A stretch of 64,000 nt of DNA from Maritimibacter sp. DP1N21-5 (GTDB lineage Bacteria; Pseudomonadota; Alphaproteobacteria; Rhodobacterales; Rhodobacteraceae): contig NZ_JAHUZF010000003.1 of assembly GCF_019218295.1 (NCBI RefSeq), forward strand, positions 62,001 through 126,000, read 5' to 3'. Positions within the stretch are counted from its first letter, which is position 1. Each line of letters starts with the position of its first letter. Made by a program: the position numbers and the translations under genes. Positions 1 to 9,081 of the stretch are shown in pieces. The notes under the pieces are model-generated. The model searched no databases. It had not been told where the DNA came from and saw nothing but the letters and a program-made list of their open reading frames with translations.

Positions 1-98
1 AGGAGATCGAGGTTCAGAGCGTTGAGCGCCTCGGGCCGGTTGAGTTTGATCGTGCAGACGTATTGGTCCACGTCCACGATGATGTTTTCATATCCCAT
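1..98 (-). CDS. Enoyl-CoA hydratase/isomerase family protein, N-terminal fragment
   Basis: Only the first 32 codons are inside the window; the gene runs off the left edge. The start reads MGYENIIVDVDQYVCTIKLN followed by RPEALNAL, the classic first strand and LNRPEALNAL signature of crotonase-fold enoyl-CoA hydratases, which hydrate trans-2-enoyl-CoA in fatty acid beta-oxidation. An AAGGA ribosome site lies upstream of the ATG. It follows mutM on the same strand after a 68-base gap and could be read from the same transcript. The exact acyl substrate cannot be judged from this fragment. Confidence 0.85.
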   Translation of the reverse strand, partial: MGYENIIVDVDQYVCTIKLNRPEALNALNLDL

Positions 99-166
99 GA
101 AGCCTCAGGTTCCTTCCATGCGGTTTCAAGTGGGACTCCTACCCACAAGATCGCCGCCCTCGCAAG

Positions 167-1018
167 TCACCTTTGGCAGGTCGGACAATAGAAGGACGAC
201 CGGCCCGATTGCACGATCCGCCCGACGGTGTCGCCGCAACCCTCTGTCACGCAAGGCAAACCTTCGCGGCCATAGACCCGGAAGGTGTGTTGAAAATACC
301 CCAGTTCGCCGTCCGCCTGCCGATAATCCCGAAGCGAGCTTCCCCCGGCCGCGATGGCCTCGGTCAGCACGTCGCGGATGATCGGTACCAGCGCCGCGAA
401 GCGCCTGGCCGAGATGTTGCGACAGCGCCGCGCCGGATGGATGCCGGCGCGAAACAGCGCCTCACAGACGTAGATGTTACCCAGCCCCGCCACGATGCGC
501 TGATCGAGGAGCGCGGACTTGATCGGCGTGTTGCGCCCCTTGAGGGCGTCGACCAGATAAGTTTCGTCGAAGGCATTGCCCAGCGGTTCCGGTCCCAGAC
601 GGGCAAGAAGCATATGCACCGTCTCGCCCCCCTGCGGCAAAAGGTCCATCGCTCCGAACCGACGCGCGTCGTTCAGCGTCACCCGCGCGCCGTTCTCCAT
701 GTGAAGCACCACATGGTCATGTTTCTCGGTTGCGGGATGGTCGTGCACGAACTGCCCCAGCGGATCGCCGGAAATGAGGATCCGCCCGGACATGCCAAGG
801 TGCAGCAGAAACACCTCGCCGGTGTCGAGATCGCCAAGGATATACTTCGACCGTCTGCGTAGCCCCGTCACAGTGGCCCCGGTCAGCCGCTCGGCCATCC
901 GCGGCGGAAACGGCCAGCGCAGACCCTCGCGCCGAACCTCGGCCTGCGCGATCCGGACGCCGGTCATCGCCGGTTCCATGCCCCGGCGCACGGTTTCCAC
1001 TTCAGGTAATTCGGGCAT
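167..1018 (-). CDS. mutM: Formamidopyrimidine-DNA glycosylase MutM (Fpg)
   Basis: This bifunctional base-excision repair enzyme removes 8-oxoguanine and formamidopyrimidines and nicks the abasic site by beta,delta-elimination. The 283-residue protein begins [13 protein letters not shown], which supplies the catalytic Pro2 and Glu3 after Met removal. It ends in a four-cysteine zinc finger (CVTEGC then CPTC) that inserts into DNA. Length and architecture match the family. It lies back to back with ubiE across 136 bases, an arrangement I believe is common in alphaproteobacteria. That gap holds two copies of ACGTATA (1087-1093 and 1117-1123), a possible promoter or operator element. The assignment is secure. 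Confidence 0.97.
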   Translation of the reverse strand: MPELPEVETVRRGMEPAMTGVRIAQAEVRREGLRWPFPPRMAERLTGATVTGLRRRSKYILGDLDTGEVFLLHLGMSGRILISGDPLGQFVHDHPATEKHDHVVLHMENGARVTLNDARRFGAMDLLPQGGETVHMLLARLGPEPLGNAFDETYLVDALKGRNTPIKSALLDQRIVAGLGNIYVCEALFRAGIHPARRCRNISARRFAALVPIIRDVLTEAIAAGGSSLRDYRQADGELGYFQHTFRVYGREGLPCVTEGCGDTVGRIVQSGRSSFYCPTCQR

Positions 1019-1154
1019 CCGTCCGCCTCTCGTGCCTGCTGCCTCGGTCCGCCGCCGACCCTATTGGCCTCCAGAGGAACCCTGCGACGTATAGGGGTTT
1101 GTCTCTCCGCCGTCATACGTATATCCCCAAGCAGACGAAAACGAGGCGCTATCC

Positions 1155-1901
1155 ATGTCCGACCAGAAGACCACCCACTTCGGCTTTCAAACCGTGGACG
1201 AAGACCAGAAGGCCGGAATGGTCCATGGGGTCTTCACCAACGTCGCCTCGAAATACGACATCATGAATGACGTGATGAGCATGGGCATCCACCGGGTCTG
1301 GAAGGACGCGATGATGGACTGGCTCGCGCCGCGCGCCGGAACGAAACTGCTCGACGTGGCCGGCGGCACCGGCGACGTGGCGTTTCGCTACCTCAAGCGT
1401 GCGCCGGGCGCCCATGCCACCGTCTGCGACATGACCGAGGGCATGCTGATCGAAGGCCGCAAGCGCGCAGAGGCCGAGCAGATGGCGGGATCGCTCGACT
1501 GGATCGTGGGCGACGCGATGGCGCTGCCGTTCGAGGACAACAGCTTCGACGTCTACACCATCAGCTTCGGCATAAGGAACGTGACGCGCATCCCCGACGC
1601 GCTGTCCGAGGCGTTCCGCGTCCTGAAACCCGGTGGCCGGATCATGGTGCTCGAATTCAGCCAGATCCCCAACGACCTGATGCAAAAGGCTTACGACCTC
1701 TATTCCTTCAACGTGATCCCCAAGATGGGCAAGGTCATCGCGAACGACTCGGAAAGCTACCAATACCTCGTGGAATCGATCCGCCAGTTCCCGGATCAGG
1801 AGACCTTCGCGGCCATGATCCGCACGGCAGGGTTTGAGCAGGTCAGCTACCGCAACCTCACCATGGGCATCGCCGCGCTGCATTCGGGCTGGAAGATCTG
1901 A
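1155..1901 (+). CDS. ubiE: Ubiquinone biosynthesis C-methyltransferase UbiE
   Basis: This is a SAM-dependent C-methyltransferase of ubiquinone (and, where present, menaquinone) synthesis, acting on the membrane-associated benzoquinol intermediate. The 248-residue protein has the UbiE N-terminal signature (FGFQTV, then [13 protein letters not shown]) and SAM motif I in [13 protein letters not shown] near residues 73-85. Further motifs (DMTEGML, FGIRNV) follow the UbiE/COQ5 pattern. Its stop overlaps the ATG of ubiB by one base, so the two genes are translationally coupled. The aerobic ubiquinone chemistry fits a respiring alphaproteobacterium. Confidence 0.97.
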   Translation: MSDQKTTHFGFQTVDEDQKAGMVHGVFTNVASKYDIMNDVMSMGIHRVWKDAMMDWLAPRAGTKLLDVAGGTGDVAFRYLKRAPGAHATVCDMTEGMLIEGRKRAEAEQMAGSLDWIVGDAMALPFEDNSFDVYTISFGIRNVTRIPDALSEAFRVLKPGGRIMVLEFSQIPNDLMQKAYDLYSFNVIPKMGKVIANDSESYQYLVESIRQFPDQETFAAMIRTAGFEQVSYRNLTMGIAALHSGWKI

Positions 1902-3430
1902 TGCGCGGACCGATCAACATCTGGCGGCTCGTGCGAACGGGCGCGACCTTCGCGCGCACCGGCGCGCTTGGCGAAATGCTCGACGCGATGCGGGCGCCGC
2001 CGCTGATGCGGGTCACCGCCCGCACCGTGTCCTGGACCTTCGCCTGGCTCGGCAAGCGCGGCGATCCCGCGCTGCCGCCGGTGACCCGTGCGATCACAGC
2101 GCTGGGTCCCGCTTACGTGAAGTTCGGCCAGATCCTCTCGACTCGCCCCGATGTGGTGGGGCCGGAGATGGCCGAGCAACTGACCTATCTTCAGGACAAG
2201 CTCGACCCGTTCCCCACCTCGGTCGCCCGCGCCACGGTGGAGCGCGAGCTTGGCATCCGCATCGACGAGGTTTTCTCGGAGTTTTCCGATCCCATCGCCG
2301 CCGCCTCCATCGCCCAGGTCCACAAGGCGACGATCCGCGCCACCGGCCAGCAGGTCGCGGTCAAGGTGCTGCGCCCGCGCATCGAACGCGCTTTCCGCAC
2401 CGACCTCGACGCCTTCCACTTCTCCGCCGCCGTCATCGAGTTCCTGCTGCCCCAGACCCGCCGCCTGCGCCCGCAGGACGTGATCCAGCACTTCGAAAAC
2501 GTGGTCATGGGCGAGCTGGACCTTCGCCTCGAAGCCTCTTCGGCGTCCGAGTTCGCGGAGAACACCCAGAACGACGAAGGTTTCGTCGTGCCCCGCATCA
2601 ACTGGAACCTGTCCTCGCGCCGGGTCATGACGATGGACTGGGCCGAAGGCATTCCCGCCAACGACCTCGCAAGCCTGCGCGCCTCGGGTCTCGACATGCC
2701 TGCGCTGGGCAACCGGGTGCTGCATCTCTTCCTTAGCCACGCCCTTCGGGATGGCCTCTTTCACGGCGACATGCATCAGGGGAACCTGAAGTTCGACGCG
2801 ATGGGCAACATCGTCGCCATCGACTTCGGCATCATGGGCCGGATCGACGAATACACCCGCCGCGTCTATGCCGAGATCCTCTATGGCTTCATCAAGCGCG
2901 ACTACATGCGCGTGGCCAAGGTCCACTTCGAGGCGGGCTATGTTCCTGCCGACAAGGATGTGGAGGATTTCGCCCGCGCGCTGCGGGCCGTTGGCGAGCC
3001 GATCTTCGGCATGGACGCCACCCATATCTCCATGGGACGGCTCCTGTCCTATCTCTTCGAGGTGACCGAACGTTTCGGGATGCAGACGCGCACCGAGCTC
3101 ATTCACCTGCAACGCACCATGGTCATCGTCGAAGGTGTCGCGCGTTCGCTCAATCCCTCGATCAATATCTGGCAGGTCGCGCAACCCGTGGTCGAGGACT
3201 ACATCGCCGGCTCCATCGGGCCCAAGGCGATGCTTGCCGATCTGGCCAAGACCCTGCGTGTGCTCGCCCGTTTCGCGCCCCGGCTGCCCGACATCGCCGA
3301 AGACCTGCTCATCAAACAGGCCGAGCCTCCGCGCGAGCTCGATCGCGCGCGCCCGCTTCGGGCCATGGGCTACTTTGCACTGGGCGGCGCGCTGGCGCTC
3401 ATCGCGGTCACCATCGCGGAACTGCTCTGA
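1901..3430 (+). CDS. ubiB: Ubiquinone biosynthesis protein UbiB (atypical kinase)
   Basis: This is a protein-kinase-like accessory factor needed for ubiquinone synthesis; family members are ATPases tied to the inner membrane. The 509-residue protein has the UbiB/ADCK signatures: an alanine-rich loop (AAASIAQVHKA), the nucleotide lysine in VAVKVLRP, a catalytic-loop equivalent in FHGDMHQGNL, and a metal site in AIDFGIMGR. A hydrophobic C-terminal helix (about residues 488-509) is the membrane anchor. The ATG overlaps the ubiE stop. It converges on the downstream phosphotransferase gene across a hairpin-rich spacer. Confidence 0.96.
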   Translation: MRGPINIWRLVRTGATFARTGALGEMLDAMRAPPLMRVTARTVSWTFAWLGKRGDPALPPVTRAITALGPAYVKFGQILSTRPDVVGPEMAEQLTYLQDKLDPFPTSVARATVERELGIRIDEVFSEFSDPIAAASIAQVHKATIRATGQQVAVKVLRPRIERAFRTDLDAFHFSAAVIEFLLPQTRRLRPQDVIQHFENVVMGELDLRLEASSASEFAENTQNDEGFVVPRINWNLSSRRVMTMDWAEGIPANDLASLRASGLDMPALGNRVLHLFLSHALRDGLFHGDMHQGNLKFDAMGNIVAIDFGIMGRIDEYTRRVYAEILYGFIKRDYMRVAKVHFEAGYVPADKDVEDFARALRAVGEPIFGMDATHISMGRLLSYLFEVTERFGMQTRTELIHLQRTMVIVEGVARSLNPSINIWQVAQPVVEDYIAGSIGPKAMLADLAKTLRVLARFAPRLPDIAEDLLIKQAEPPRELDRARPLRAMGYFALGGALALIAVTIAELL

Positions 3431-3447
3431 CCAGGCGTGCCCCGGCA

Positions 3448-3589
3448 TTTCATCTTTCCTGAAAATACTCCGCGGGTGCTGCCGCAGGCAGCGGGGAGGA
3501 TCTCCCTCGGGTGGCTCGCCAAGGGCGAGGCACCGCGCCCGTTTCGCCGCAGGCGAAATGCCGCAAGACCTGTACGCGCGTCAGCGCGT
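3448..3589. repeat. Cluster of five mini-hairpins plus a TTTC/GAAA hairpin
   Basis: Five short perfect inverted repeats lie almost end to end between the convergent ubiB and phosphotransferase genes. They are GCTGCC-GCA-GGCAGC (3478-3492), GGGAG-GAT-CTCCC (3494-3506), CTCGCC-AAG-GGCGAG (3515-3529), TTTCGCC-GCA-GGCGAAA (3542-3558) and ACGCGC-GTCA-GCGCGT (3574-3589). A pyrimidine-rich stretch with TTTC/GAAA arms (3448-3464) precedes them. Most loops are only three bases. None ends in a T-run, so this is not a simple terminator. It looks like a REP-type intergenic element. Confidence 0.75.
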
Positions 3590-3593
3590 TCCG

Positions 3594-4385
3594 CTAGGTT
3601 TCCTCCAGCAGAGAGGCCTTGCCATAGCCCTCGTCGCCGCGGGCCGCGCGCCATCGGCAATAGGCCCGCATCCGCGCGGCATAGAGCGGGGCGAGCGCGC
3701 GATACCTTGCCGCGACCTCCTCGTTCCCATAGGCCGCGAGAAATCCCTCGACCTCTTCCGGGCTCAGGGGATTGTTCCCCGACATCCACTGCATGGCCGG
3801 CGACAGGAACACCGCGATATCGGCGGCCGCGTCGCCCGAGGCCGGGCATTGCCAGTCGATCAGAGTGACCTCGTCGTCATGCACCAGCACGTTGGCCGCT
3901 GTCGCGTCGCCGTGCAGGAAGACCTCGGTCGCTGGAGGCAGGTCGTCTGGCACCGGGGGCACTTTGCCCGACATGACGAGCGTCTGGCGCACCAGTTCGT
4001 TCTTGCGCAAGTCCGCGTGCGCGAGCCCTTCGGGGATCGGCTGGGCATGGAGCCGGGCGAGCGCCTTTGCCACGCCTTCAACCCCGTGTTCCGGGCGCCA
4101 GACCTCGCCTGTGACCCGGCGATAGACCACCGTGTCGCCCTCGGCGTCGATCAGCTCCGGGGCGAGGCCCGTGCCCTTCAGCACCCGAAGCGCCAGCCGT
4201 TCGGAGCGCACATCGTTGCCGAAGATGGGCGTTTCGCCGCCTTCTCGGAACCGTTTCACGATCCGCTCGCCCACGCGCCAGGTTTCGTTGGTGTTGCCTC
4301 CGGTGAGCAACTCCCAGTCGTCGGCCCCGTCGACCGCGCCCCGCGCGATCCAGAAATGGGCGAAATCAGCGTCCGGGGATGGCAC
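3594..4385 (-). CDS. Phosphotransferase of the APH/choline kinase fold
   Basis: The 263-residue cytoplasmic protein has the aminoglycoside phosphotransferase fold. Near residue 160 it carries the Brenner motif HGDATAANVL (catalytic Asp and Asn), followed by the metal-binding LIDWQ. The N-terminal region (LTGGNTNETWRV) is the glycine-rich nucleotide loop. Such proteins phosphorylate small alcohols, sugars or cell-wall intermediates, or confer drug resistance; the substrate cannot be read from the sequence. Its start overlaps the end of the LOG-family gene by 20 bases, so the two are co-translated. Chromosomal context suggests metabolism rather than resistance. Confidence 0.8.
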   Translation of the reverse strand: MPSPDADFAHFWIARGAVDGADDWELLTGGNTNETWRVGERIVKRFREGGETPIFGNDVRSERLALRVLKGTGLAPELIDAEGDTVVYRRVTGEVWRPEHGVEGVAKALARLHAQPIPEGLAHADLRKNELVRQTLVMSGKVPPVPDDLPPATEVFLHGDATAANVLVHDDEVTLIDWQCPASGDAAADIAVFLSPAMQWMSGNNPLSPEEVEGFLAAYGNEEVAARYRALAPLYAARMRAYCRWRAARGDEGYGKASLLEET

Positions 4386-5220
4386 CGCGCTTCACTCCTT
4401 TACCGTCCCAGTTCTCCATGGCCGCCATCGCTTCTTCCGCCGTTTCCACGAAACGAAAGAGCGACAGGTCGGCGGGCGAGATCGTGCCCGCATCGGCCAA
4501 CGCATGCCAGTTCACGATGGTTTCCCAGAATTCACGTCCAAAGAGCAGAACGGGCACCTGCCGCATCCGCCCGGTCTGGATCAGGGTGAGCGCCTCGAAG
4601 AGCTCGTCGAGCGTACCGAAGCCCCCGGGGAAGACCGCGATCGCCTCGGCCCGCATCAGGAAATGCATCTTGCGGATCGCGAAATAGTGGAAGTTGAAGC
4701 AGAGCTCCGGCGTCACGTATTCGTTCGGCGCCTGTTCGTGCGGCAGCACGATATTGAGTCCGATGGATACGCCGCCCGCCTCCATCGCGCCCCGGCTTCC
4801 GGCCTCCATCACGCCCGGACCGCCGCCGGTGACGACCACCTTGGAGAGGTCCGGGGTCTTCAGCCCCTCTTCCGTCAGCATCCGGGCAAAGATCCGGGCT
4901 TCCTCGTAATACTTCGACAACCCCTGGAGCGTTTCGGTCCGTGCCAGATGCGCCATTTCGGGCGCGGGGATGCGTGCGCCGCCGAACATGACCACAGTGG
5001 ACTTGATCCCGGCCTCGTTCATCGCGAGTTCCGGCTTCAGAAGCTCCAGTTGCAGCCGCACCGGGCGCAGTTCGTCCCGGGTCAGGAAATCCAGGTCGTC
5101 GAAGGCGAGCCGGTAGGTCGGGCTTCGGGTCTGCGGCGTGTCGGGGATATCGTGGCTCGCTCGCTGGTCCTCCTGGGAGTCCCGAAAGGGGTGCGCGCGG
5201 GAGCGGGTCTGTTCTGTCAT
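4366..5220 (-). CDS. LOG-family nucleotide 5'-monophosphate phosphoribohydrolase (TIGR00730)
   Basis: The 284-residue Rossmann-like protein releases a base from a nucleoside 5'-monophosphate in characterised relatives (Lonely Guy and PpnN families). The diagnostic [12 protein letters not shown] motif is present (about residues 195-206), along with [10 protein letters not shown] and [17 protein letters not shown] chose the ATG at 5220 because the longer frame would add 73 residues that are low-complexity and unlike the family. Its end overlaps the phosphotransferase start. It diverges from dapD across 170 bases. Whether it acts on cytokinin-type or ordinary purine nucleotides is unknown. Confidence 0.88.
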   Translation of the reverse strand: MTEQTRSRAHPFRDSQEDQRASHDIPDTPQTRSPTYRLAFDDLDFLTRDELRPVRLQLELLKPELAMNEAGIKSTVVMFGGARIPAPEMAHLARTETLQGLSKYYEEARIFARMLTEEGLKTPDLSKVVVTGGGPGVMEAGSRGAMEAGGVSIGLNIVLPHEQAPNEYVTPELCFNFHYFAIRKMHFLMRAEAIAVFPGGFGTLDELFEALTLIQTGRMRQVPVLLFGREFWETIVNWHALADAGTISPADLSLFRFVETAEEAMAAMENWDGKGVKRGAIPGR

Positions 5221-5390
5221 TCTTGTCCTTCTTGGCCGGTCTGGCGGCGCTCTCATCCTCGATGCCGGGCACGCTCGGCGCGGTCCTTCGGCGGCCTTGC
5301 TGCATTGCGCGGCAGGGTTCGACCCACTATAGCCGTGCGCGAACAGACGAAAACCGCCAAATTCCGGCAATCCATCTTCGGGGAGAGACG

Positions 5391-6218
5391 ATGTCCAACG
5401 CTCAGCTTGAAACTGCCATCGAAGCCGCCTGGGAGGCACGCGATACGATCACGCCCGCCACCACGGGCGAGACCCGCGAGGCGATCGAGGACACGCTCAA
5501 TGCGCTCGACAGCGGCTCCCTGCGGGTGGCCGAGCGTCGCGAGAACGGCGACTGGCACGTGAACCAATGGGCGAAAAAGGCCGTGCTTCTGGGTTTCCGT
5601 ATCAAGGATATGGAGATTCAGACCGGCGGTCCGCAGGGCGGGGCCTGGTGGGACAAGGTCGACTCCAAGTTCGCCGGATGGGGTGACAATCAGTTCCGTG
5701 CGGCGGGCTTCCGCGCCGTGCCGAACGCGGTCGTGCGCAAGTCGGCCTTCATTGCGCCGGGCGTGGTGCTCATGCCCTCCTTCGTGAACCTCGGCGCCTA
5801 TGTGGACGAGGGCACGATGGTTGACACTTGGGCCACCGTCGGCTCCTGCGCCCAGATCGGCAAGGGCGTGCACCTGTCGGGCGGCGTCGGCATCGGCGGG
5901 GTGCTCGAACCCATGCAGGCCGGCCCCACGATTATCGAGGACAATTGCTTCATCGGTGCGCGGTCGGAAGTGGTCGAAGGCTGCATCGTGCGCGAGGGCT
6001 CGGTCCTTGGGATGGGCGTCTTCATCGGCAAATCGACCAAAATCGTCGACCGCGAGACGGGCGAAGTCACATATGGCGAAGTGCCGCCCTATTCGGTGGT
6101 CGTGGCAGGCTCCATGCCGTCGAAGAACGGGATCAACCTTTACTGCGCCGTGATCGTGAAGCGGGTGGACGAGAAGACTCGCTCGAAGACCGGGATCAAC
6201 GAGCTTCTGCGCGACTGA
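5391..6218 (+). CDS. dapD: 2,3,4,5-Tetrahydropyridine-2,6-dicarboxylate N-succinyltransferase DapD
   Basis: This enzyme succinylates tetrahydrodipicolinate in the succinylase branch of diaminopimelate/lysine synthesis; dapE for a later step is at 14.7 kb. The 275-residue protein has an N-terminal helical domain followed by left-handed beta-helix hexapeptide repeats (from about residue 105; [20 protein letters not shown]). It ends in the acceptor-site region [11 protein letters not shown]. The ATG at 5391 follows GGGGAGAGACG and gives the family length; an upstream in-frame ATG adds an unrelated 56 residues. A clear terminator follows the gene. Confidence 0.97.
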   Translation: MSNAQLETAIEAAWEARDTITPATTGETREAIEDTLNALDSGSLRVAERRENGDWHVNQWAKKAVLLGFRIKDMEIQTGGPQGGAWWDKVDSKFAGWGDNQFRAAGFRAVPNAVVRKSAFIAPGVVLMPSFVNLGAYVDEGTMVDTWATVGSCAQIGKGVHLSGGVGIGGVLEPMQAGPTIIEDNCFIGARSEVVEGCIVREGSVLGMGVFIGKSTKIVDRETGEVTYGEVPPYSVVVAGSMPSKNGINLYCAVIVKRVDEKTRSKTGINELLRD

Positions 6219-6241
6219 TCGCGCTGCGTCGATCCGCTGAC

Positions 6242-6274
6242 AGGCCTCGCGCAATCGCGCGGGGCCTTTTTGTG
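6242..6274 (+). terminator. Rho-independent terminator after dapD
   Basis: AGGCC pairs with GGCCT in a GC-rich stem (AGGCCTCGCGC, loop AATC, GCGCGGGGCCT with a one-base bulge), followed by TTTTTGTG. It sits 23 bases after the dapD stop codon. Confidence 0.85.
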
Positions 6275-6528
6275 TCCGGTCATTGGTGGGAAACGCGGGT
6301 CAAGTCGTCGAGCCCACCGGTTACGAGGTCCGTAATCCGCGGGTCGCTGGCCGGCAAGGCTCGACTCCTGACGCGGGACCGCGCCGCCCGAAAAAAGGGT
6401 CGGCCACGGCACTCGTTGAAACACCGACGCCTGTCTAGCGGCGGGGTCGCCCCTAATTATGGCCGACTTCGTACGTTTTCATGCCAAGCGCTGCGGACCT
6501 TGGCGTGATTGCCATGAATCAGGCCCTC
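6275..6528. other. Intergenic stretch without a recognised gene
   Basis: About 250 bases between the dapD terminator and the EcfG-type promoter of the GlsB gene. I see no coding frame with family resemblance and no convincing tRNA. The minus strand near 6285 ends in CCCACCA but cannot form a cloverleaf. An A/T-rich patch (CCTAATTATGG, near 6450) is the only promoter-like composition. Confidence 0.5.
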
Positions 6529-6554
6529 GGAACCCGAGCACCCTTCGCGTCGTT
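6529..6554 (+). promoter_or_regulatory. EcfG-type general stress promoter of the GlsB gene
   Basis: GGAAC at 6529-6533, a 17-base spacer, and CGTT at 6551-6554 match the alphaproteobacterial EcfG (sigma-T, SigG) consensus exactly. The predicted start lies near 6561, about 47 bases before the GlsB start codon. This places a gene 18 kb from the phyR-nepR-ecfG locus under general stress control. Confidence 0.85.
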
Positions 6555-6607
6555 GAGAGTGAGGACGCCGGGATCCTCCCGGATGCAGACTTGAAAGGTG
6601 TATTCAC

Positions 6608-6862
6608 ATGACCGGTATCGGCTGGCTTGCCGCCATCATCATCGGGGCCATCGCGGGGTGGCTTGCCGAACAATTCATGAAGTCCAACATGGGCCTCCTG
6701 ATGAACATCATCCTCGGGATCGCCGGTGCGCTGATCCTGAATGCGATCCTCATGGCCGTTGTCGGCTCTACCCTTGGCGGCTGGCTCGGACAACTCGTGA
6801 TCGGGTTCATCGGGGCTTGCCTGCTGATCGCCATCGCCCGCATGTTGCGCCGCGCGACCTGA
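6608..6862 (+). CDS. GlsB/YeaQ/YmgE-family stress response membrane protein
   Basis: This 84-residue inner-membrane protein is almost all hydrophobic, with three predicted helices rich in glycine (IGWLAAIIIGAIAGWLAEQF at the start, then NIILGIAGALILNAIL, then LVIGFIGACLLIAIARML). This is the transglycosylase-associated/GlsB pattern linked to stress in many bacteria; its biochemical role is unknown. An exact EcfG promoter precedes it, which supports a stress role here. The spacing from promoter to gene fits a monocistronic transcript. Confidence 0.9.
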   Translation: MTGIGWLAAIIIGAIAGWLAEQFMKSNMGLLMNIILGIAGALILNAILMAVVGSTLGGWLGQLVIGFIGACLLIAIARMLRRAT

Positions 6863-6968
6863 TGCGGGGTAAATTTCCATCGACGGAGGCGGGTGCCATT
6901 GCATCCGCCTTTTTCGTCTCCACATGTCCCGGGCGCGGGTCGTCCGCGTTGCCGGAGTCCCTCCCCCA

Positions 6969-7916
6969 ATGCTCGATATCCTTCTTGTGGCCGTCGGCCT
7001 GATCGGCCTTCTGATCGGCGGCGAATTTCTTGTGCGTGGTTCGGTCGCGGTGGCCCGTGCGGCAGGTTTGTCGCCAATGGTGATCGGTCTGACACTTGTC
7101 GGCTTCGGGACCTCCGCGCCCGAGCTTGTCACGTCGCTTCAAGCTGCCGCCATCGGGTCGCCCGGCATCGCCGTGGGGAACGTCGTCGGCTCGAATATCG
7201 GGAACATCCTGCTCATTCTGGGCATCGCGGCCTCGATGGGGGTGATCGTGGTGGATCGCGGAGCCTTCGCGCGTGACGGTCTCGTCCTCGCCATCGCCTC
7301 GCTCGCGGCCCTCGCGGTTGTGCTTTCTGGCGCCATGAGCCGCCCGGCTGGGGCCGTGCTCTTCGCGCTCCTTCTCAGCTATCTGGCCTTCACGCTGATC
7401 TCCGAGCGTCGTCGTCCGCAGGCGATGGACGTCTACGAAGCCGAAGCCGACCTTCCAGCGCCGATGGCCACCTTTCCCGCCATCCTCACCACCATCGCGG
7501 GTCTTGCAGGCACGATCCTCGCCGCCAAGGCGCTGGTCACCGGGAGCGTCGGGCTTGCACAACTGGCGGGCCTCTCGGAAACGCTGATCGGCCTGACCAT
7601 CGTCGCCATCGGCACCTCCATGCCCGAACTCGTCACCAGCGTCATCGCCATGCGCAAGGGCGAGGGTGACGTGGCCTTCGGCAACGTGGTCGGGTCGAAC
7701 ATCTTCAACATCCTGGGCATCCTCGGTATCACCGCACTGATCAGCCCGCTCGCCGTTCCGCCCGAGATCGCGCGCTTCGATATCTGGGTGATGCTCGCGG
7801 CCACCTCCGCCCTGATCGTCGCGGCTGTGTCAGGCTGGCGGATCACGCGGGGGGAGGGGGCCGTGCTCCTTCTGGGCTATCTTGTCTATCTCGGCGTTCT
7901 GATCGCCGGCGCCTGA
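6969..7916 (+). CDS. Calcium/sodium antiporter, CaCA family (YrbG-like)
   Basis: A 315-residue inner-membrane cation/Ca2+ exchanger with about ten helices and both alpha-repeats intact. Repeat 1 contains [10 protein letters not shown] and [13 protein letters not shown]; repeat 2 contains [10 protein letters not shown] and [13 protein letters not shown]. The paired Glu and Asn residues of these repeats form the ion site in structurally known family members. I chose the ATG at 6969 because the longer frame adds 15 arginine-rich residues ahead of the first helix. A second, divergent CaCA gene follows 36 bases later on the same strand. Confidence 0.92.
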   Translation: MLDILLVAVGLIGLLIGGEFLVRGSVAVARAAGLSPMVIGLTLVGFGTSAPELVTSLQAAAIGSPGIAVGNVVGSNIGNILLILGIAASMGVIVVDRGAFARDGLVLAIASLAALAVVLSGAMSRPAGAVLFALLLSYLAFTLISERRRPQAMDVYEAEADLPAPMATFPAILTTIAGLAGTILAAKALVTGSVGLAQLAGLSETLIGLTIVAIGTSMPELVTSVIAMRKGEGDVAFGNVVGSNIFNILGILGITALISPLAVPPEIARFDIWVMLAATSALIVAAVSGWRITRGEGAVLLLGYLVYLGVLIAGA

Positions 7917-7952
7917 CCGGAACCATCGGAGGGGCCGCGTGTTGGCTTCCCG

Positions 7953-8987
7953 ATGTTCTCCGCGCTTCCGACCCCCGTTCTCTTCACGCTCTTCGCGCTC
8001 GCCGGGGCGGTGGTCGTCGCGGCGTCGGTGAAGGCGACGCATCTCGCCGACATCATCGCCGACCGCACACGCATGGGCGAGGCGCTCGCAGGCGGGGTCA
8101 TCCTCGGGGGTGCGACCTCGCTTTCTGGCGTCGTGGTATCAGTGACGGCGGCAGCGCAGGGCGACGCAAGCTTCGCCTTTTCGAACGCGGTCGGCGGCAT
8201 CGCGGCACAGACCATGTTCCTCGCTCTCGCCGATCTCATCTATCGCCGCGCCAATCTGGAACATGCGGCGGCGGAACCGGCGAACATGTTCCAGGCTGTG
8301 ATGCTCCTCATCCTCCTGAGCCTGCCCATCGCCGCCATGTCCGGCCCCGACATCGCCTATTTCGGCATTCACCCGGTCTCGATCGTTCTCTTCCTCGCCT
8401 ATCTCGCGGGCGTGCGCCTATCGGCGGGCGTGCGCGAGCGACCGATGTGGCAACCTGTCGAAACCCGGGAAACCCGTCACGACACGCCCGAAAGCGCGGA
8501 AGAGGCCGAGAAACCTGTTGCGCGCCCGGCCACGCTCTTCGCGGCGCTCGCCGTGACCATGGCGATGGCCGGCTGGATCATTTCGCAGGTAGGCACCCAG
8601 TTCATCGACCGCTTCGCGCTGTCCTCCTCGCTCGTCGGCTCGCTCATCACGGCGGTGGTGACCTCGATCCCCGAGCTGGTGACGACGCTGGTCGCGGTCC
8701 GGCGTGGTGCACTGCAACTTGCGGTCGGCGGGATTATCGGTGGCAACACCTTCGACACGTTGTTTCTTGTCTTTTCCGACGTCGCCTATCGTGACGGCTC
8801 GCTGTTCCATGCGGTCGGGATGAACGACCTCTACTGGCTCGCGACGGGCATGTTGCTGACGGCGATCCTGCTGGGCGGGTTGATCTTGCGTCAGCGCGAA
8901 GGTCCGGCGCGGATCGGCATCGAAAGCCTGCTCATGCTGGTGGTCTATGCCAGTGCCGTCGCGGTCGAGGTGACCGCGAATGGATAG
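7953..8987 (+). CDS. Divergent CaCA-family membrane protein with degenerate first alpha-repeat
   Basis: The 344-residue protein has two blocks of about five hydrophobic helices joined by an acidic loop (near residues 165-185, ESAEEAEKP). The second alpha-repeat is normal (TSIPELVTTL with Glu241, then GGIIGGNTFDTLF). In the first repeat the usual Pro-Glu is replaced by Ser-Gly (GATSLSGVVVS, residues 53-63), and the GSN motif becomes GGIAAQ. One of the two ion-binding acids is therefore absent, so transport stoichiometry or function may differ. It follows a canonical CaCA gene and precedes a DUF389 operon. Confidence 0.8.
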   Translation: MFSALPTPVLFTLFALAGAVVVAASVKATHLADIIADRTRMGEALAGGVILGGATSLSGVVVSVTAAAQGDASFAFSNAVGGIAAQTMFLALADLIYRRANLEHAAAEPANMFQAVMLLILLSLPIAAMSGPDIAYFGIHPVSIVLFLAYLAGVRLSAGVRERPMWQPVETRETRHDTPESAEEAEKPVARPATLFAALAVTMAMAGWIISQVGTQFIDRFALSSSLVGSLITAVVTSIPELVTTLVAVRRGALQLAVGGIIGGNTFDTLFLVFSDVAYRDGSLFHAVGMNDLYWLATGMLLTAILLGGLILRQREGPARIGIESLLMLVVYASAVAVEVTANG

Positions 8988-9081
8988 GAGCCCCGTGTCC
9001 TTCGAGCGGTCCCGTTCGCCCGCGCCGCTTGACACGCGCCCCGCCCCGTCGCACCCATCCCTCAGGCGACCGGAGGCTGGC

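Noticed and set aside
1087..1123. Paired ACGTATA repeats as a defined operator between mutM and ubiE
   Set aside because: Two short copies 30 bases apart could be chance or promoter elements; no regulator or conservation can be shown from this window.
1847..3448. A 533-residue frame antisense to ubiB
   Set aside because: It mirrors ubiB codons on the opposite strand, as happens in high-GC genes; ubiB itself is fully supported by motifs.
6280..6360. Possible tRNA on the minus strand, because of a CCCACCA end
   Set aside because: No T-loop, anticodon stem or acceptor stem can be formed around it.
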